This document shows, piece after piece, positions 1 through 8,054 of a stretch of 21,066 bases of DNA; positions within the stretch are counted from its first letter, which is position 1; each line of letters starts with the position of its first letter. This stretch comes from an uncultured Balneolaceae bacterium. GTDB lineage: Bacteria > Bacteroidota > Rhodothermia > Balneolales > Balneolaceae. Location of the stretch: NCBI GenBank assembly GCA_938003885.1, contig CALKWT010000013.1, forward strand, positions 1 through 21,066. Reading direction: 5' to 3'. A program made the position numbers and the translations under genes. A model generated the notes under the pieces. It saw only the letters and a program-made list of their open reading frames with translations. It ran no database searches and was not told where the DNA came from.

Positions 1-1
1 C

Positions 2-58
2 GATGGCCTGACCAAAGAGGAAAAGCGCAAACTCTTTGAATTAAGTAAAAAAGACTGA
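2..58 (+). CDS. C-terminal end of an unidentified protein (partial)
   Basis: The window opens inside a reading frame that gives 18 residues, DGLTKEEKRKLFELSKKD, and stops at TGA 56-58. The tail is highly charged (lysine and glutamate rich), like a cytosolic C-terminus. Too little is present to name a family. It reads in the same direction as ispG, 109 bases upstream of it. No strong hairpin with a T-run separates the two, so co-transcription with ispG is possible. Confidence 0.5.
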   Translation, partial: DGLTKEEKRKLFELSKKD

Positions 59-167
59 AACCTGTTCTCTTTCGTTTTAAAACAGCAAGGAGTATAGAAT
101 TCATGTGGCATGTAGTCAATGTGCGTTGTAGATAAATCTGGAAATTAAAGCTTATTAGACAACACTT

Positions 168-1412
168 ATGTTTTCACAATCACGCAGAGAATCCATTCCG
201 GTCCAAATCGGAGATGTAACCGTTGGCGGCGGTGCGCCGATTGTCGTACAATCGATGACAAATACCGATACCGCTGATATAGATGAAACAGTTGAGCAGA
301 TAGATCATCTTAACAAGGCAGGATCGGAACTTGTCAGAATTACTGTGAACAATGATGAGGCTGCCAAAGCGGTCCCTTATATAAAGGAGAAACTGATCAA
401 CCGGGGGGTCACCGTGCCGATTATAGGAGACTTTCATTACAATGGCCATCTCCTGCTCACGAAATACCCTGACACTGCCAGGGCGTTGTCGAAATTCAGG
501 ATCAATCCCGGAAACACCGGTACCAAAACGAGAGATGAAAATTTTTGTACCATCGTAGAACAGGCGTTACGGTATGATAAACCCATACGTATCGGAGTAA
601 ATTGGGGTTCTCTGGATCAGCAGTTGCTTGCACTCTATATGGATGAAAATAATCGCAGGAAGGTCCCTAAATCTGCCAAAGAGGTAATGCTTGATACCAT
701 GGTCGAAAGTGCGCGGCGCTCCACGGAACTGGCTGAGAGTGTAGGGCTTCCGTCTGACAAAATTGTTGTCAGCTGCAAAATGAGTGGTGTTCAGGATCTG
801 ATTCATGTCTATCAGAGGATTGCAGACGACCTGCCGTATGCTCTGCACCTGGGCCTGACAGAAGCAGGGATGGGCATGAAGGGAACGGTTGCGAGTTCAG
901 TCGCTTTGGCGGTCCTTCTGCAAAAAGGTATCGGAGACACGATAAGGGTATCATTGACGCCTATGCCCGGGGCAGACAGGGCTGAAGAGGTTCGTATATC
1001 TCAGCAGATTTTGCAATCACTCGGAATCCGGAGCTTTATGCCTCAGGTCACCTCTTGTCCGGGTTGTGGTCGGACCAAGAGCACCTACTTTCAGGAGCTG
1101 GCTGATGAGATCCAGAACTACATTGTTGAGATGATGCCGGTCTGGAAAGAGATCTATCCGGGAGTAGAAGAGATGGACGTGGCGGTGATGGGGTGCATTG
1201 TGAACGGTCCGGGGGAATCCCGTCACGCAAATATAGGTATTTCGCTTCCAGGTACGTTCGAAGAACCGAAGGCTCCTGTCTATGTGGATGGTAAGCACCA
1301 TGTGACATTGAGGGGGGATCACATTGCCGAAGAGTTTCGCGGGCTTCTGGATGAGTATATTCAGAAAAACTACTCGAGAAAAGAGAAGCAGCATGAGACG
1401 GTCACCGATTGA
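168..1412 (+). CDS. ispG: 4-hydroxy-3-methylbut-2-en-1-yl diphosphate synthase, short two-domain form (IspG/GcpE)
   Basis: IspG is a cytosolic [4Fe-4S] enzyme that reductively opens 2-C-methyl-D-erythritol 2,4-cyclodiphosphate to HMBPP, the penultimate step of the MEP isoprenoid pathway. The N-terminal TIM barrel starts with the family signature around VVQSMTNTDT (residues 26-35). The C-terminal cluster domain carries the three cluster cysteines, C297 and C300 in SCPGCGRT and C343 in MGCIVNGPGE; a glutamate that can act as fourth ligand follows in that segment. The 414 residues match the short two-domain form and leave no room for the large insert of the plant, Chlorobi and many Bacteroidota enzymes. 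NWGSLDQQLLA and GMGMKGTVASS resemble proteobacterial enzymes. The ATG at 168 is the first plausible start; it has no Shine-Dalgarno sequence. The identification is secure; the lineage remark is inference. Confidence 0.97.
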   Translation: MFSQSRRESIPVQIGDVTVGGGAPIVVQSMTNTDTADIDETVEQIDHLNKAGSELVRITVNNDEAAKAVPYIKEKLINRGVTVPIIGDFHYNGHLLLTKYPDTARALSKFRINPGNTGTKTRDENFCTIVEQALRYDKPIRIGVNWGSLDQQLLALYMDENNRRKVPKSAKEVMLDTMVESARRSTELAESVGLPSDKIVVSCKMSGVQDLIHVYQRIADDLPYALHLGLTEAGMGMKGTVASSVALAVLLQKGIGDTIRVSLTPMPGADRAEEVRISQQILQSLGIRSFMPQVTSCPGCGRTKSTYFQELADEIQNYIVEMMPVWKEIYPGVEEMDVAVMGCIVNGPGESRHANIGISLPGTFEEPKAPVYVDGKHHVTLRGDHIAEEFRGLLDEYIQKNYSRKEKQHETVTD

Positions 1413-1424
1413 CCGGCTTTTTTT
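1399..1424 (+). terminator. Rho-independent terminator of ispG
   Basis: A perfect 6-bp stem, CGGTCA (1399-1404) with TGACCG (1410-1415), has the loop CCGAT and is followed after GC by seven T (1418-1424). The stem contains the ispG stop codon TGA (1410-1412), so a terminating ribosome would cover the hairpin. Confidence 0.8.
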
Positions 1425-1461
1425 GTCGTGATAATCTGTTCAGGCGTTCCGTCAGGCCACA

Positions 1462-1574
1462 AAATTCCCTTTTAAAATAATTTGGGATTTTGAACGGGAA
1501 AGGTATCTTAAGGGCAACAGGCACGGCTCACCGGCCTCCTTCGATGGGGGCTGAGGAAGCGGTAAAGGGAATTT
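1462..1574 (+). promoter_or_regulatory. Candidate structured leader of the VCBS-ASPIC operon
   Basis: This lies in the 177-base gap between ispG and the next gene. An 11-base perfect inverted repeat, AAATTCCCTTT (1462-1472) and AAAGGGAATTT (1564-1574), encloses about 90 bases and ends 15 bases before the ATG at 1590. Inside are a 6-bp hairpin, GCCTCC (1534-1539) with GGGGGC (1546-1551, one G-T pair, loop TTCGAT), and a smaller CGG-CTCA-CCG hairpin (1524-1533). A long closing helix around internal hairpins next to a start codon is the layout of a cis-acting RNA. I could not match it to a known riboswitch class, and the transcription start is unknown. Confidence 0.35.
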
Positions 1575-1589
1575 GAAGAATCAGTACTT

Positions 1590-4500
1590 ATGAGTTTTTT
1601 TGTACATTTCAGCGGGGTTTCTATAAGGACGCTCATCGGAGCGGGGATTCTCTTCTGGCTATTCTCGGGATGCACAACTTCAGAAGACCGTGCACTCAGT
1701 CAGGAGGAGTATATACAGGCTGTATCTGATTTCCATGTTAGCCTGGCTGCTAGTCAGACGGATGAAGCCAGGTTCGCATTCAACAAGATGAACGAAGTCG
1801 CTGTAGCTTACCCAAAAGAAGCTGCAGCTTGGGCAAACCTGGGTGTCTATGCCATGAGGCAGGGAAATTTCGATCTTGCGGCAGAGCGTATTGAAACAGC
1901 TGTAGAACTGGAGCCTGGGCATGCCGACATCCTTTATATGGCCGGCCTGATTGAAAGTGGGCGTGGCCATCTGGAAGAGGCCGTCAGTTACTTTAGAAGA
2001 GCTACCTATTCAGACCCAGATCATCTGAGAGTGCGCTTTTCTCTTGCCAGGGAGCTGGAACGCCTTGATGATACGATCCATCAGGAGGAGATCCGCACGA
2101 TTCTTCAGAACCTGCTGACCCTTCGTCCAAAAAATCAGATGCTGTTGATAGAGTTTGCACGGAACCAGATCAAGGCAGGAGATACGCAAGGAGCTCTCCA
2201 GACGGTGGAGACTCTTTCCGCCTCCGGAACTCAATTTACCGAAGAACATGAGCGTTATTTTGATAGTATTGCCGAATTTGTTCGTGACGGTGACGCCGCA
2301 TCCGCGATTCTGGAACTCTCCTTTCTTCAAAGTTCCCTCTCCGAGACAGCACTCTTTCAAAACGACCAGCTGGAACTATCTCTTCCCCCGACAGAGCTTG
2401 GTTTTTTAATTACTGAGTTCCTCTATCTGGAGACGCCGGAAGTCCGGGTTGCTGAACCGGATCTGGAGCTGACATTTTCCAGAAATAGAACGGAAATGCC
2501 AGAGAAACCGGTGGTCTGGCTGAAGGGTGTTACACTGCTGGAAGAGCTGCCGCCCTTTCCTATTGCCGTTTCTGAAGGAGAAATTATCATTGATGATTCA
2601 ACCAGGTTACATTTTCCCGGGACTACGGACTCCCTGTTGCCGCATCACTCTGTAATAGAGGCAGATTATAATAATGATTTCAGAAATGACCTCGTGGCAG
2701 TAGGAAACGAAGGTTTCAGGCTATATGAACTGCAGGATGACCGCACATTTTCGGATGTTACAGAACAGCTTGGGCTCAGCCTCAGGGTCATCGATGGCAG
2801 TTATCATGGGGTTTACACGTTTGATGTGGACATGGACGGGGATCTGGATCTGCTGCTCACCGGTTCGGGTCAGCCGCTCATCCTCAGAAATAATGGGGAT
2901 GGTACATTTAATGAAGTTTCTGCCTTTCCCGAATCAGAAGACGTTTTACAGTTTCTGTGGGCTGATCTCAATGATGACGGCGCGCCGGAAGCGACTCTGC
3001 TGACCTCCGGCGGTGAACTTTATGTCTATATAAATGAGCGTGGTGGCAATTTTTCGGAAGGCGTTCGGATTGCAGAGAACATTCAGGCTGTTTCAGCAGG
3101 AGATATGAATGTGGATGCCCGTTTCGAACTGGTCACTGTAAATAGTGAAGGTGTCGTTCAGTTACATCATTTTTCAGATGCGACCGGAGAGTCGGTTACA
3201 GAAACGCTCTATACCCTTTCAACTCTTCCAGCGGAGGGTAGAGCACAGAAAGTGCTGATTGCCGATGTCGACAACAATGGTGGCCTCGATATTCTCTACA
3301 GTGACAGGGATGGAGCAGAGCTATGGTTAGGGGCGGGGGATCTGAGTTATCTCCCTCACACATTTCGGATGGACGAGGGAGTGATCACGGACCTGCTCGA
3401 TGTGGAGGGGAGTGAGCGTCTTGATTTTCTGATGATCGGCGAGGATGGACTCCCGTACTGGCTGGAGAACAGCGGAACGAAAAACTATCATGCACACTCG
3501 ATCCGGGCCAGGGCATCGGGCGACAGCGGGGACAACCGCATCAACTCCTTTGGTATTGGCGGTGAGATGGAGATCCGTGCCGGACTGCTCTATCAGAAGC
3601 AGCTGATCACCTCTCCGATTGTACATTTCGGACTCGGCAACTACAGTGAGGTGGATATGTTGCGTATTATCTGGCCGAACGGTTCTGTCCAGGCTGAGTT
3701 CTCAGAGCTCGGAATGGGGGAGACCATATTCAATGAACAGATACTGAAGGGTTCCTGTCCCTGGCTTTTTACAAATAATGGAGAAGAGATTCAGTTTGTA
3801 ACGGATGCACTCTGGCGCTCTCCGCTTGGCCTGCGTATCAATGCTCAGGAAACAGCCGGTGTAGTTCAGACTTTCGACCGGGTTAGAATTGCCCCGGATC
3901 AGCTGAAGGAAACAGACGGAGTCTATGATCTGCGTATGACAGCTGAGCTCTGGGAGACTCATTTCTTTGACTATGTGGAACTCATCGCCGTTGATCACCC
4001 GGCTGGAACGGAGATCTATATAGATGAACGGTTTGTTTTCCCTGCTCCGGATCTCTCAGCCCAAATTGTAAAGAGGCCCCGGCCCGTGAAGAGAGTTACA
4101 GGAGATCAGGGTGAAGATTTGACGGAGATCGTTTCGGAAAAAAACAGCAGTTATATCTCCCCATTCACAAAGACGGCCTATCAGGGATTGGTTAATGAAC
4201 ACTCTGTAACCATTGAACTTCAGGAATCGGAAACCGATGCGGAGTGGCTGATTCTATCTGGCTGGCCGACAGACAGCTCCATCAACCTTGCGCTGAGTCA
4301 GGGTACTATCCCACCACCAGACGGCCTTACTGTGGAGGTGAGGTCAGCCGGAGGCAGCTGGAAAACTTTGCACGATGATTACGGGTTTCCGGCCGGTAAG
4401 CTGAAGACGATTCTGCTCGATCTGGAGAGTATTTTCGATGAGAATGAGCGTCGTGAAATCAGATTAACAACGACATCGGAGATCTACTGGGACAGCATTC

Positions 4501-5069
4501 TGCAAGCGGAGAAGGAGAGCCCGGACAGGATGACAGAGTTTACGCTCGAGCCGGTTAAAATGGATCTTCGCTTCCGTGGTTATTCACTCTGGAGCCGGGC
4601 AGACTCTACCTCTCCGAAACTTCCGGATTACAATGAGATCTCTGGGACAACCCAGAGATGGAGGGACCTGGAAGGATTTCATACCCGGTTTGGTGATGTG
4701 AGTGAACTGCTCGAAGAGATTGATGATCGCTACGTAATTATGAATGCAGGCGATGAGATGGTACTCCATTTTGATGCGGCAGCACCTCCGGCAGAAGGGT
4801 ATCTGAGAAGTTTTATTTTTGTTTCGGATGGCTGGGTGAAAGATGGGGATTACAATACCGAAGCCTCAGCCACGGTTCTTCCGCTCCCCTATCACGGAAT
4901 GGCGGACTATGAGTACGGAGCAGGAAACTCTCTGGAAGAGGATCCGGTTTATCAGAGGTTTCGTGAGGACTGGATAAACTACCACACCCGGTATATAGTA
5001 CCTTACAGTTTCAGGACAGCACTCTTACCGGATCCTCGCTATGCTGGAAATTCCCGTGAGGAGCTGTAA
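1590..5069 (+). CDS. Large lipoprotein with TPR, VCBS/FG-GAP propeller and ASPIC/UnbV domains
   Basis: The protein has 1159 residues. The N-terminus has a hydrophobic segment ending in lipobox LFSGC, with C28 as the likely lipidated cysteine, so export and membrane anchoring are expected. Residues about 79-146 form two TPR-like helical pairs (WANLGVYAMRQGNFDLAAER and the next repeat). Residues about 355-620 contain calcium-loop VCBS/FG-GAP motifs: DVDMDGDLD (412-420), DLNDDG (459-464) and DVDNNGGLD (559-567). An ASPIC/UnbV module follows: NRINSFGIGGEMEIRAG (649-665), HFGLG (679-683) and IIWPNGS (693-699). About 440 further residues starting at CPWLFTNNGEEIQFVTD look like beta-rich domains that I recall accompanying TPR-ASPIC proteins of other phyla. 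No catalytic motif is visible. The next gene starts 43 bases downstream in the same direction, so they probably form an operon. The function is unknown; binding or scaffolding at the envelope is inferred. Confidence 0.9.
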   Translation: MSFFVHFSGVSIRTLIGAGILFWLFSGCTTSEDRALSQEEYIQAVSDFHVSLAASQTDEARFAFNKMNEVAVAYPKEAAAWANLGVYAMRQGNFDLAAERIETAVELEPGHADILYMAGLIESGRGHLEEAVSYFRRATYSDPDHLRVRFSLARELERLDDTIHQEEIRTILQNLLTLRPKNQMLLIEFARNQIKAGDTQGALQTVETLSASGTQFTEEHERYFDSIAEFVRDGDAASAILELSFLQSSLSETALFQNDQLELSLPPTELGFLITEFLYLETPEVRVAEPDLELTFSRNRTEMPEKPVVWLKGVTLLEELPPFPIAVSEGEIIIDDSTRLHFPGTTDSLLPHHSVIEADYNNDFRNDLVAVGNEGFRLYELQDDRTFSDVTEQLGLSLRVIDGSYHGVYTFDVDMDGDLDLLLTGSGQPLILRNNGDGTFNEVSAFPESEDVLQFLWADLNDDGAPEATLLTSGGELYVYINERGGNFSEGVRIAENIQAVSAGDMNVDARFELVTVNSEGVVQLHHFSDATGESVTETLYTLSTLPAEGRAQKVLIADVDNNGGLDILYSDRDGAELWLGAGDLSYLPHTFRMDEGVITDLLDVEGSERLDFLMIGEDGLPYWLENSGTKNYHAHSIRARASGDSGDNRINSFGIGGEMEIRAGLLYQKQLITSPIVHFGLGNYSEVDMLRIIWPNGSVQAEFSELGMGETIFNEQILKGSCPWLFTNNGEEIQFVTDALWRSPLGLRINAQETAGVVQTFDRVRIAPDQLKETDGVYDLRMTAELWETHFFDYVELIAVDHPAGTEIYIDERFVFPAPDLSAQIVKRPRPVKRVTGDQGEDLTEIVSEKNSSYISPFTKTAYQGLVNEHSVTIELQESETDAEWLILSGWPTDSSINLALSQGTIPPPDGLTVEVRSAGGSWKTLHDDYGFPAGKLKTILLDLESIFDENERREIRLTTTSEIYWDSILQAEKESPDRMTEFTLEPVKMDLRFRGYSLWSRADSTSPKLPDYNEISGTTQRWRDLEGFHTRFGDVSELLEEIDDRYVIMNAGDEMVLHFDAAAPPAEGYLRSFIFVSDGWVKDGDYNTEASATVLPLPYHGMADYEYGAGNSLEEDPVYQRFREDWINYHTRYIVPYSFRTALLPDPRYAGNSREEL

Positions 5070-5112
5070 GATGAACAGAGCTCCGTTTACTTCCTTCTAA
5101 ACATCTGAAGAT

Positions 5113-7038
5113 ATGATGAATCAAAAATATGCGCGTGCAGTTGTCAGCGGCATTTTTGTACTGCTTCTGATGGTTCCTTACGGTATCAGGAAAATGGCCC
5201 AACTGGAAGAGCCGGGCATCGGTAGTGACCGTGAAGAAGCTCTGGACCGATATGGGTTCTTTCTGGAAGATGTAACGGAAGAGGCAGGTATCGATTTCGT
5301 TCACAAGAGAGCTACTCCCGATGAAAAATTGAACCATATACTGCCTCAGATATCCTCTGTGGGTGCCTCTGTCTCCGTGGCAGATTTTAACAATGATGGA
5401 TACCCCGATATTTACCTGACCAACAGTGAATTTGGCCACTCCAACGCTCTCTATAAGAATATGGGAGATGGTACTTTCGAAGATGTGGCGGAGGAGCTCG
5501 GCGTGGCGAATCTGAACAATTTTGAGTCTGGTGCCTCCATGGGCAGCATCTGGGGAGACTATAACAATTCCGGCTTTGAAGATCTGTTTGTATACAGGTG
5601 GGGAAGGCCTGCCCTGTTCAGGAATGAGGAGGGGAGAGGATTTACAGAGGTGACCGAAGAGGCGGGCCTGCCGGGCCATATCAATGCGAACAATGCTGTC
5701 TGGCTGGATTATAACAGTGACGGCCATCTGGATCTTTTTATCGGGGGATACTACCATGAAGATCTGAATCTGTTCGATCTTGAACATACCAGGGTGATGC
5801 CCGACAGTTATGAGTATGCGACAAACGGCGGTCTGAATTATCTCTTTCGGAATAATGGAGACGGAACCTTTACAGATGTATCGGAAGAGACCGGCATCCG
5901 GCAAACCAGAAGATGGACGCTCGCAGCATCGGCTGTGGATCTGACAGGCAACGGGTATCCGGATCTGGTTGTAGCGAACGATTACGGTGTTGATGAGATC
6001 TATCTGAACCGTGACGGCAACTATTTTGAAAATGCCGGGGAAATATCGGGCCTTGGATTCGTACCCAAAAGCGGAATGAGCGTCGATTTCGGGGATATCC
6101 TGAACCAGGGCAGGTATGCCATCTACATAACCAATATCTCTGAGGCAGGCGTGCTGATGCAAGGGAATAATTTATGGATGCCTTCATCCGGAAGGGAGGA
6201 GGGCACGTCAGGCAGTGTAAGATACCGGAATGTGGCCGGGAGTATGGGTGTTGAGATCGGGGGATGGGGATACGCAGGGAAGTTTATAGATTTTAATAAC
6301 GACGGGAATCTGGATCTCTATGTGGCAAATGGGTATATATCCGATGAACCTGAAACCGATTATTGGTATGATTACTCCAGGGTAGTGGGGGGGAACCGAA
6401 CAATCATTGAGGACGCAGTGAACTGGCCCGCAATGAACGGCCGGACTTTTTCCGGTTATCAGGAAAATAAGCTCTGGCTGAATGATGGCTCCGGCAGATT
6501 CCGTGAAGTGGGATCCTCTGTTGGTGGTGCACTGATTCTGGATAGCCGGGCAATTGCTGTGGCTGACTTCTTCGGAACGGGGGCTTTGGATGTGGTTGTA
6601 GCGAATCAAAATCAGCCTGTCAGGTTGTTCAGGAATCGTGTACGCGGGGATCATCATTGGATCGGCCTGGATCTGACTGGCAGAACCAGCAACAGAAGTG
6701 CTATCGGGACTCTGGTCTTTCTGTATCAAAACGACGGGCGTATTACGAAGAAACATGTGAGCGGAGGCGATGCATTTAGCTCGCAGAGCCAGCGTCCTGT
6801 CCACTTTGGCCTCGGTAAGGACCCTTCCATAGATAAAATAGAGATTGTATGGCCCTCCGGAATCCGGCAGACGATCCATTCCCCTCAACCCGGGCGGTAT
6901 CACAAAATAACGGAACCGGAATCGGCGACTGCCGGGAGTTCGGGCGTCCTGTCAAACGGCAATTTTGTCTCCGCTGCGGGCAGTAATTCTGAACCTGCAA
7001 ATTCCATTAAATCCGAACCCCTCTCTCTTGAAGAATAG
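5113..7038 (+). CDS. CRTAC1-type VCBS/FG-GAP protein with ASPIC/UnbV domain, N-terminally membrane anchored
   Basis: The protein has 641 residues. A hydrophobic stretch at about residues 9-23 without a lipobox cysteine suggests a signal anchor or signal peptide, placing the rest outside the cytoplasm. Five clear calcium-loop repeats follow: DFNNDGYPD (91-99), DYNNSGFED (149-157), DYNSDGHLD (199-207), DLTGNGYPD (276-284) and DFNNDGNLD (393-401), consistent with a beta-propeller like that of vertebrate CRTAC1. The ASPIC/UnbV module is at about 510-600, with NRSAIGT, HFGLG and IEIVWPSG. The last 40 residues are a serine-, asparagine- and glycine-rich tail of low complexity. Two adjacent ATG codons (5113 and 5116) are possible starts; GAAG lies a few bases upstream. 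The stop codon overlaps the start region of the RnfD-like gene, so the two are probably translationally coupled. Ligand binding by the propeller is inferred; no enzymatic motif is seen. Confidence 0.93.
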   Translation: MMNQKYARAVVSGIFVLLLMVPYGIRKMAQLEEPGIGSDREEALDRYGFFLEDVTEEAGIDFVHKRATPDEKLNHILPQISSVGASVSVADFNNDGYPDIYLTNSEFGHSNALYKNMGDGTFEDVAEELGVANLNNFESGASMGSIWGDYNNSGFEDLFVYRWGRPALFRNEEGRGFTEVTEEAGLPGHINANNAVWLDYNSDGHLDLFIGGYYHEDLNLFDLEHTRVMPDSYEYATNGGLNYLFRNNGDGTFTDVSEETGIRQTRRWTLAASAVDLTGNGYPDLVVANDYGVDEIYLNRDGNYFENAGEISGLGFVPKSGMSVDFGDILNQGRYAIYITNISEAGVLMQGNNLWMPSSGREEGTSGSVRYRNVAGSMGVEIGGWGYAGKFIDFNNDGNLDLYVANGYISDEPETDYWYDYSRVVGGNRTIIEDAVNWPAMNGRTFSGYQENKLWLNDGSGRFREVGSSVGGALILDSRAIAVADFFGTGALDVVVANQNQPVRLFRNRVRGDHHWIGLDLTGRTSNRSAIGTLVFLYQNDGRITKKHVSGGDAFSSQSQRPVHFGLGKDPSIDKIEIVWPSGIRQTIHSPQPGRYHKITEPESATAGSSGVLSNGNFVSAAGSNSEPANSIKSEPLSLEE

Positions 7039-7852
7039 ATTTTTTATACCTCCCGGTTTTATTGGGCCTCTTCTGATTACAGCCCTGGTATTGGCGGCAC
7101 ACATCTCTTTCGGTGTGCTGGACGGCTGGGACAAATTTGCCGTTGCTGTCGGTACAGCTGTTGTAGCGGAGCTTTTCTTTCACAGGTTAATGACGGGGGA
7201 ATGGCGGAATCTCTCCAGTGCCTACATTTCAGGTAACAGTGCGGGGATTCTTGTCCGTTCCCCGATGCACTGGCCTTTTGCATTAACAGCTGCCATTTCC
7301 ATCGCCTCAAAGTATGTGTTTCGTTTTCGTGGCCGTCATATCTGGAACCCTACCAATTTCGGGGTGGTGGTAATGCTCATGATCGCCTCCGACAGCATGG
7401 CCATTCTGAGCATTCAGTGGGGGAGCAATATGTGGGCGATGCTGGCCATCTGGCTGGTAGGAGTGCTTACTATCATCAAGGTCCGGAAATTTCATATCTG
7501 TGCTGTGTATGTGATCTCTTTTCTCTTTTTTGCCTGGATCCGGAGCCTGATGGGAGAGGGAGTCTTCCTGGCGGAAATTGCGCCACTGACAGGGCCCATG
7601 TATCAGCTCTTCATTCTCTTTATGATCACAGATCCACGTACCGTCGTCTCCACCAGAAAAGGGCAGATGATTGTCGCTTTTCTGATTGCTCTGGTTGAGA
7701 TGTTCTTCAGATTGGGAGAGGCAGTCTATGCCCCTTTTTATGCCCTGTTTATTGTAGGTCCGCTGGCTCTTGTCATCGACATCCTCTACAGGGAGAGAAA
7801 AGATGCTGGCGTGAACATGGAGTCGGGAAAAATAAGCGCCGCCAAGGCTTGA
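7028..7852 (+). CDS. RnfD/NqrB-family membrane protein, orphan and short
   Basis: An integral membrane protein with about eight or nine hydrophobic segments. From TTG 7028 it has 274 residues. Three stretches match RnfD/NqrB landmarks: SSAYISGNSAGILVRSP (63-79, like the SALITGL...LPP segment), WNPTNFGVV (106-114, like NPA..G) and ITDPRTVVSTRKGQ (200-213, like the ATDPVTSP..RG loop). The family carries electrons through ion-pumping Rnf/Nqr complexes and usually bears covalent FMN at an S/T-G-A-T motif. That motif is absent here and no other Rnf subunit is nearby, so a classical role is unlikely. The frame has no ATG. TTG 7028 is chosen because it directly precedes KNRFFIPPGF and overlaps the upstream gene by only 11 bases; TTG 6965 would give 295 residues. 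The overlap suggests the product works with the upstream CRTAC1 protein. Family membership is fairly sure; function is unknown. Confidence 0.8.
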   Translation: MKNRFFIPPGFIGPLLITALVLAAHISFGVLDGWDKFAVAVGTAVVAELFFHRLMTGEWRNLSSAYISGNSAGILVRSPMHWPFALTAAISIASKYVFRFRGRHIWNPTNFGVVVMLMIASDSMAILSIQWGSNMWAMLAIWLVGVLTIIKVRKFHICAVYVISFLFFAWIRSLMGEGVFLAEIAPLTGPMYQLFILFMITDPRTVVSTRKGQMIVAFLIALVEMFFRLGEAVYAPFYALFIVGPLALVIDILYRERKDAGVNMESGKISAAKA

Positions 7853-7884
7853 AAAGTACAGGATGCAAGCCTGTGGCGGAACGC
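7836..7884 (+). other. Long imperfect hairpin spanning the stop codon of the RnfD-like gene
   Basis: Three consecutive stems line up: GCG (7836-7838) with CGC (7882-7884), CCGCCA (7839-7844) with TGGCGG (7874-7879), and GGCTTG (7846-7851) with CAAGCC (7866-7871), separated by small bulges and closed by a 14-base loop. The stop codon TGA (7850-7852) is in the inner stem. The T-run after it is poor (CTCTTTCC), so it looks more like a 3'-end stabilising or pausing structure than a classical terminator. Confidence 0.5.
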
Positions 7885-7970
7885 TCTTTCCAGTTACGGC
7901 CTGCGGCTTCCGTGTAGTAATACAACTCTTCTTTTCAGAGTCATAGTCCACCAACATCGTTTATAGAAAC

Positions 7971-8035
7971 AGAGCGATAGAGATGCAATAAGCCTCGCCT
8001 GAGAAGGAGTGTTCAGGCGATACTTTCGCCGCTCT
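7971..8035 (+). promoter_or_regulatory. Candidate structured RNA element upstream of susC
   Basis: The 324 bases between the RnfD-like gene and susC hold no convincing gene but are dense in inverted repeats. Here AGAGCG (7971-7976) pairs perfectly with CGCTCT (8030-8035) and encloses a perfect 8-bp hairpin, TCGCCTGA (7995-8002) with TCAGGCGA (8013-8020), loop GAAGGAGTGT. A purine-rich strand (7977-7994) stays unpaired between the two helices. The arrangement resembles a small aptamer or sRNA domain followed by the terminator-like element at 8077-8104. I do not recognise a known RNA family. Confidence 0.35.
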
Positions 8036-8054
8036 TTGAAGGAAGCACAATTTA

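Noticed and set aside
1546..1574. GGCTGAG and GGGAA words reminiscent of TPP or cobalamin riboswitches
   Set aside because: The other conserved boxes of those aptamers are absent or in the wrong order, and the downstream gene is not a thiamine or cobalamin gene.
5011..6162. Minus-strand open frame of 383 codons opposite the CRTAC1-type gene
   Set aside because: It is the mirror of repeated calcium-loop codons on the plus strand, where GAT/GAC reads as ATC/GTC in reverse and gives an isoleucine- and valine-rich artefact. The similar 260-codon frame at 13202-13984 has the same cause.
7307..7957. Minus-strand open frame of 216 codons opposite the RnfD-like gene
   Set aside because: Its translation is rich in histidine, glutamine and proline with no recognisable motif, and it lies opposite a gene with clear membrane segments and RnfD landmarks.
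1437..8019. Shared 10-base word TGTTCAGGCG at 1437-1446 and 8010-8019, both in intergenic leaders
   Set aside because: The match does not extend, the second copy is part of a hairpin and the first is not, and one 10-base match between two gaps of this size could be chance.
8038..8047. GAAGGAAGCA resembling the conserved loop of bacterial SRP (4.5S) RNA
   Set aside because: The opposite strand of the SRP internal loop and the closing helix are missing; the match is limited to ten bases.
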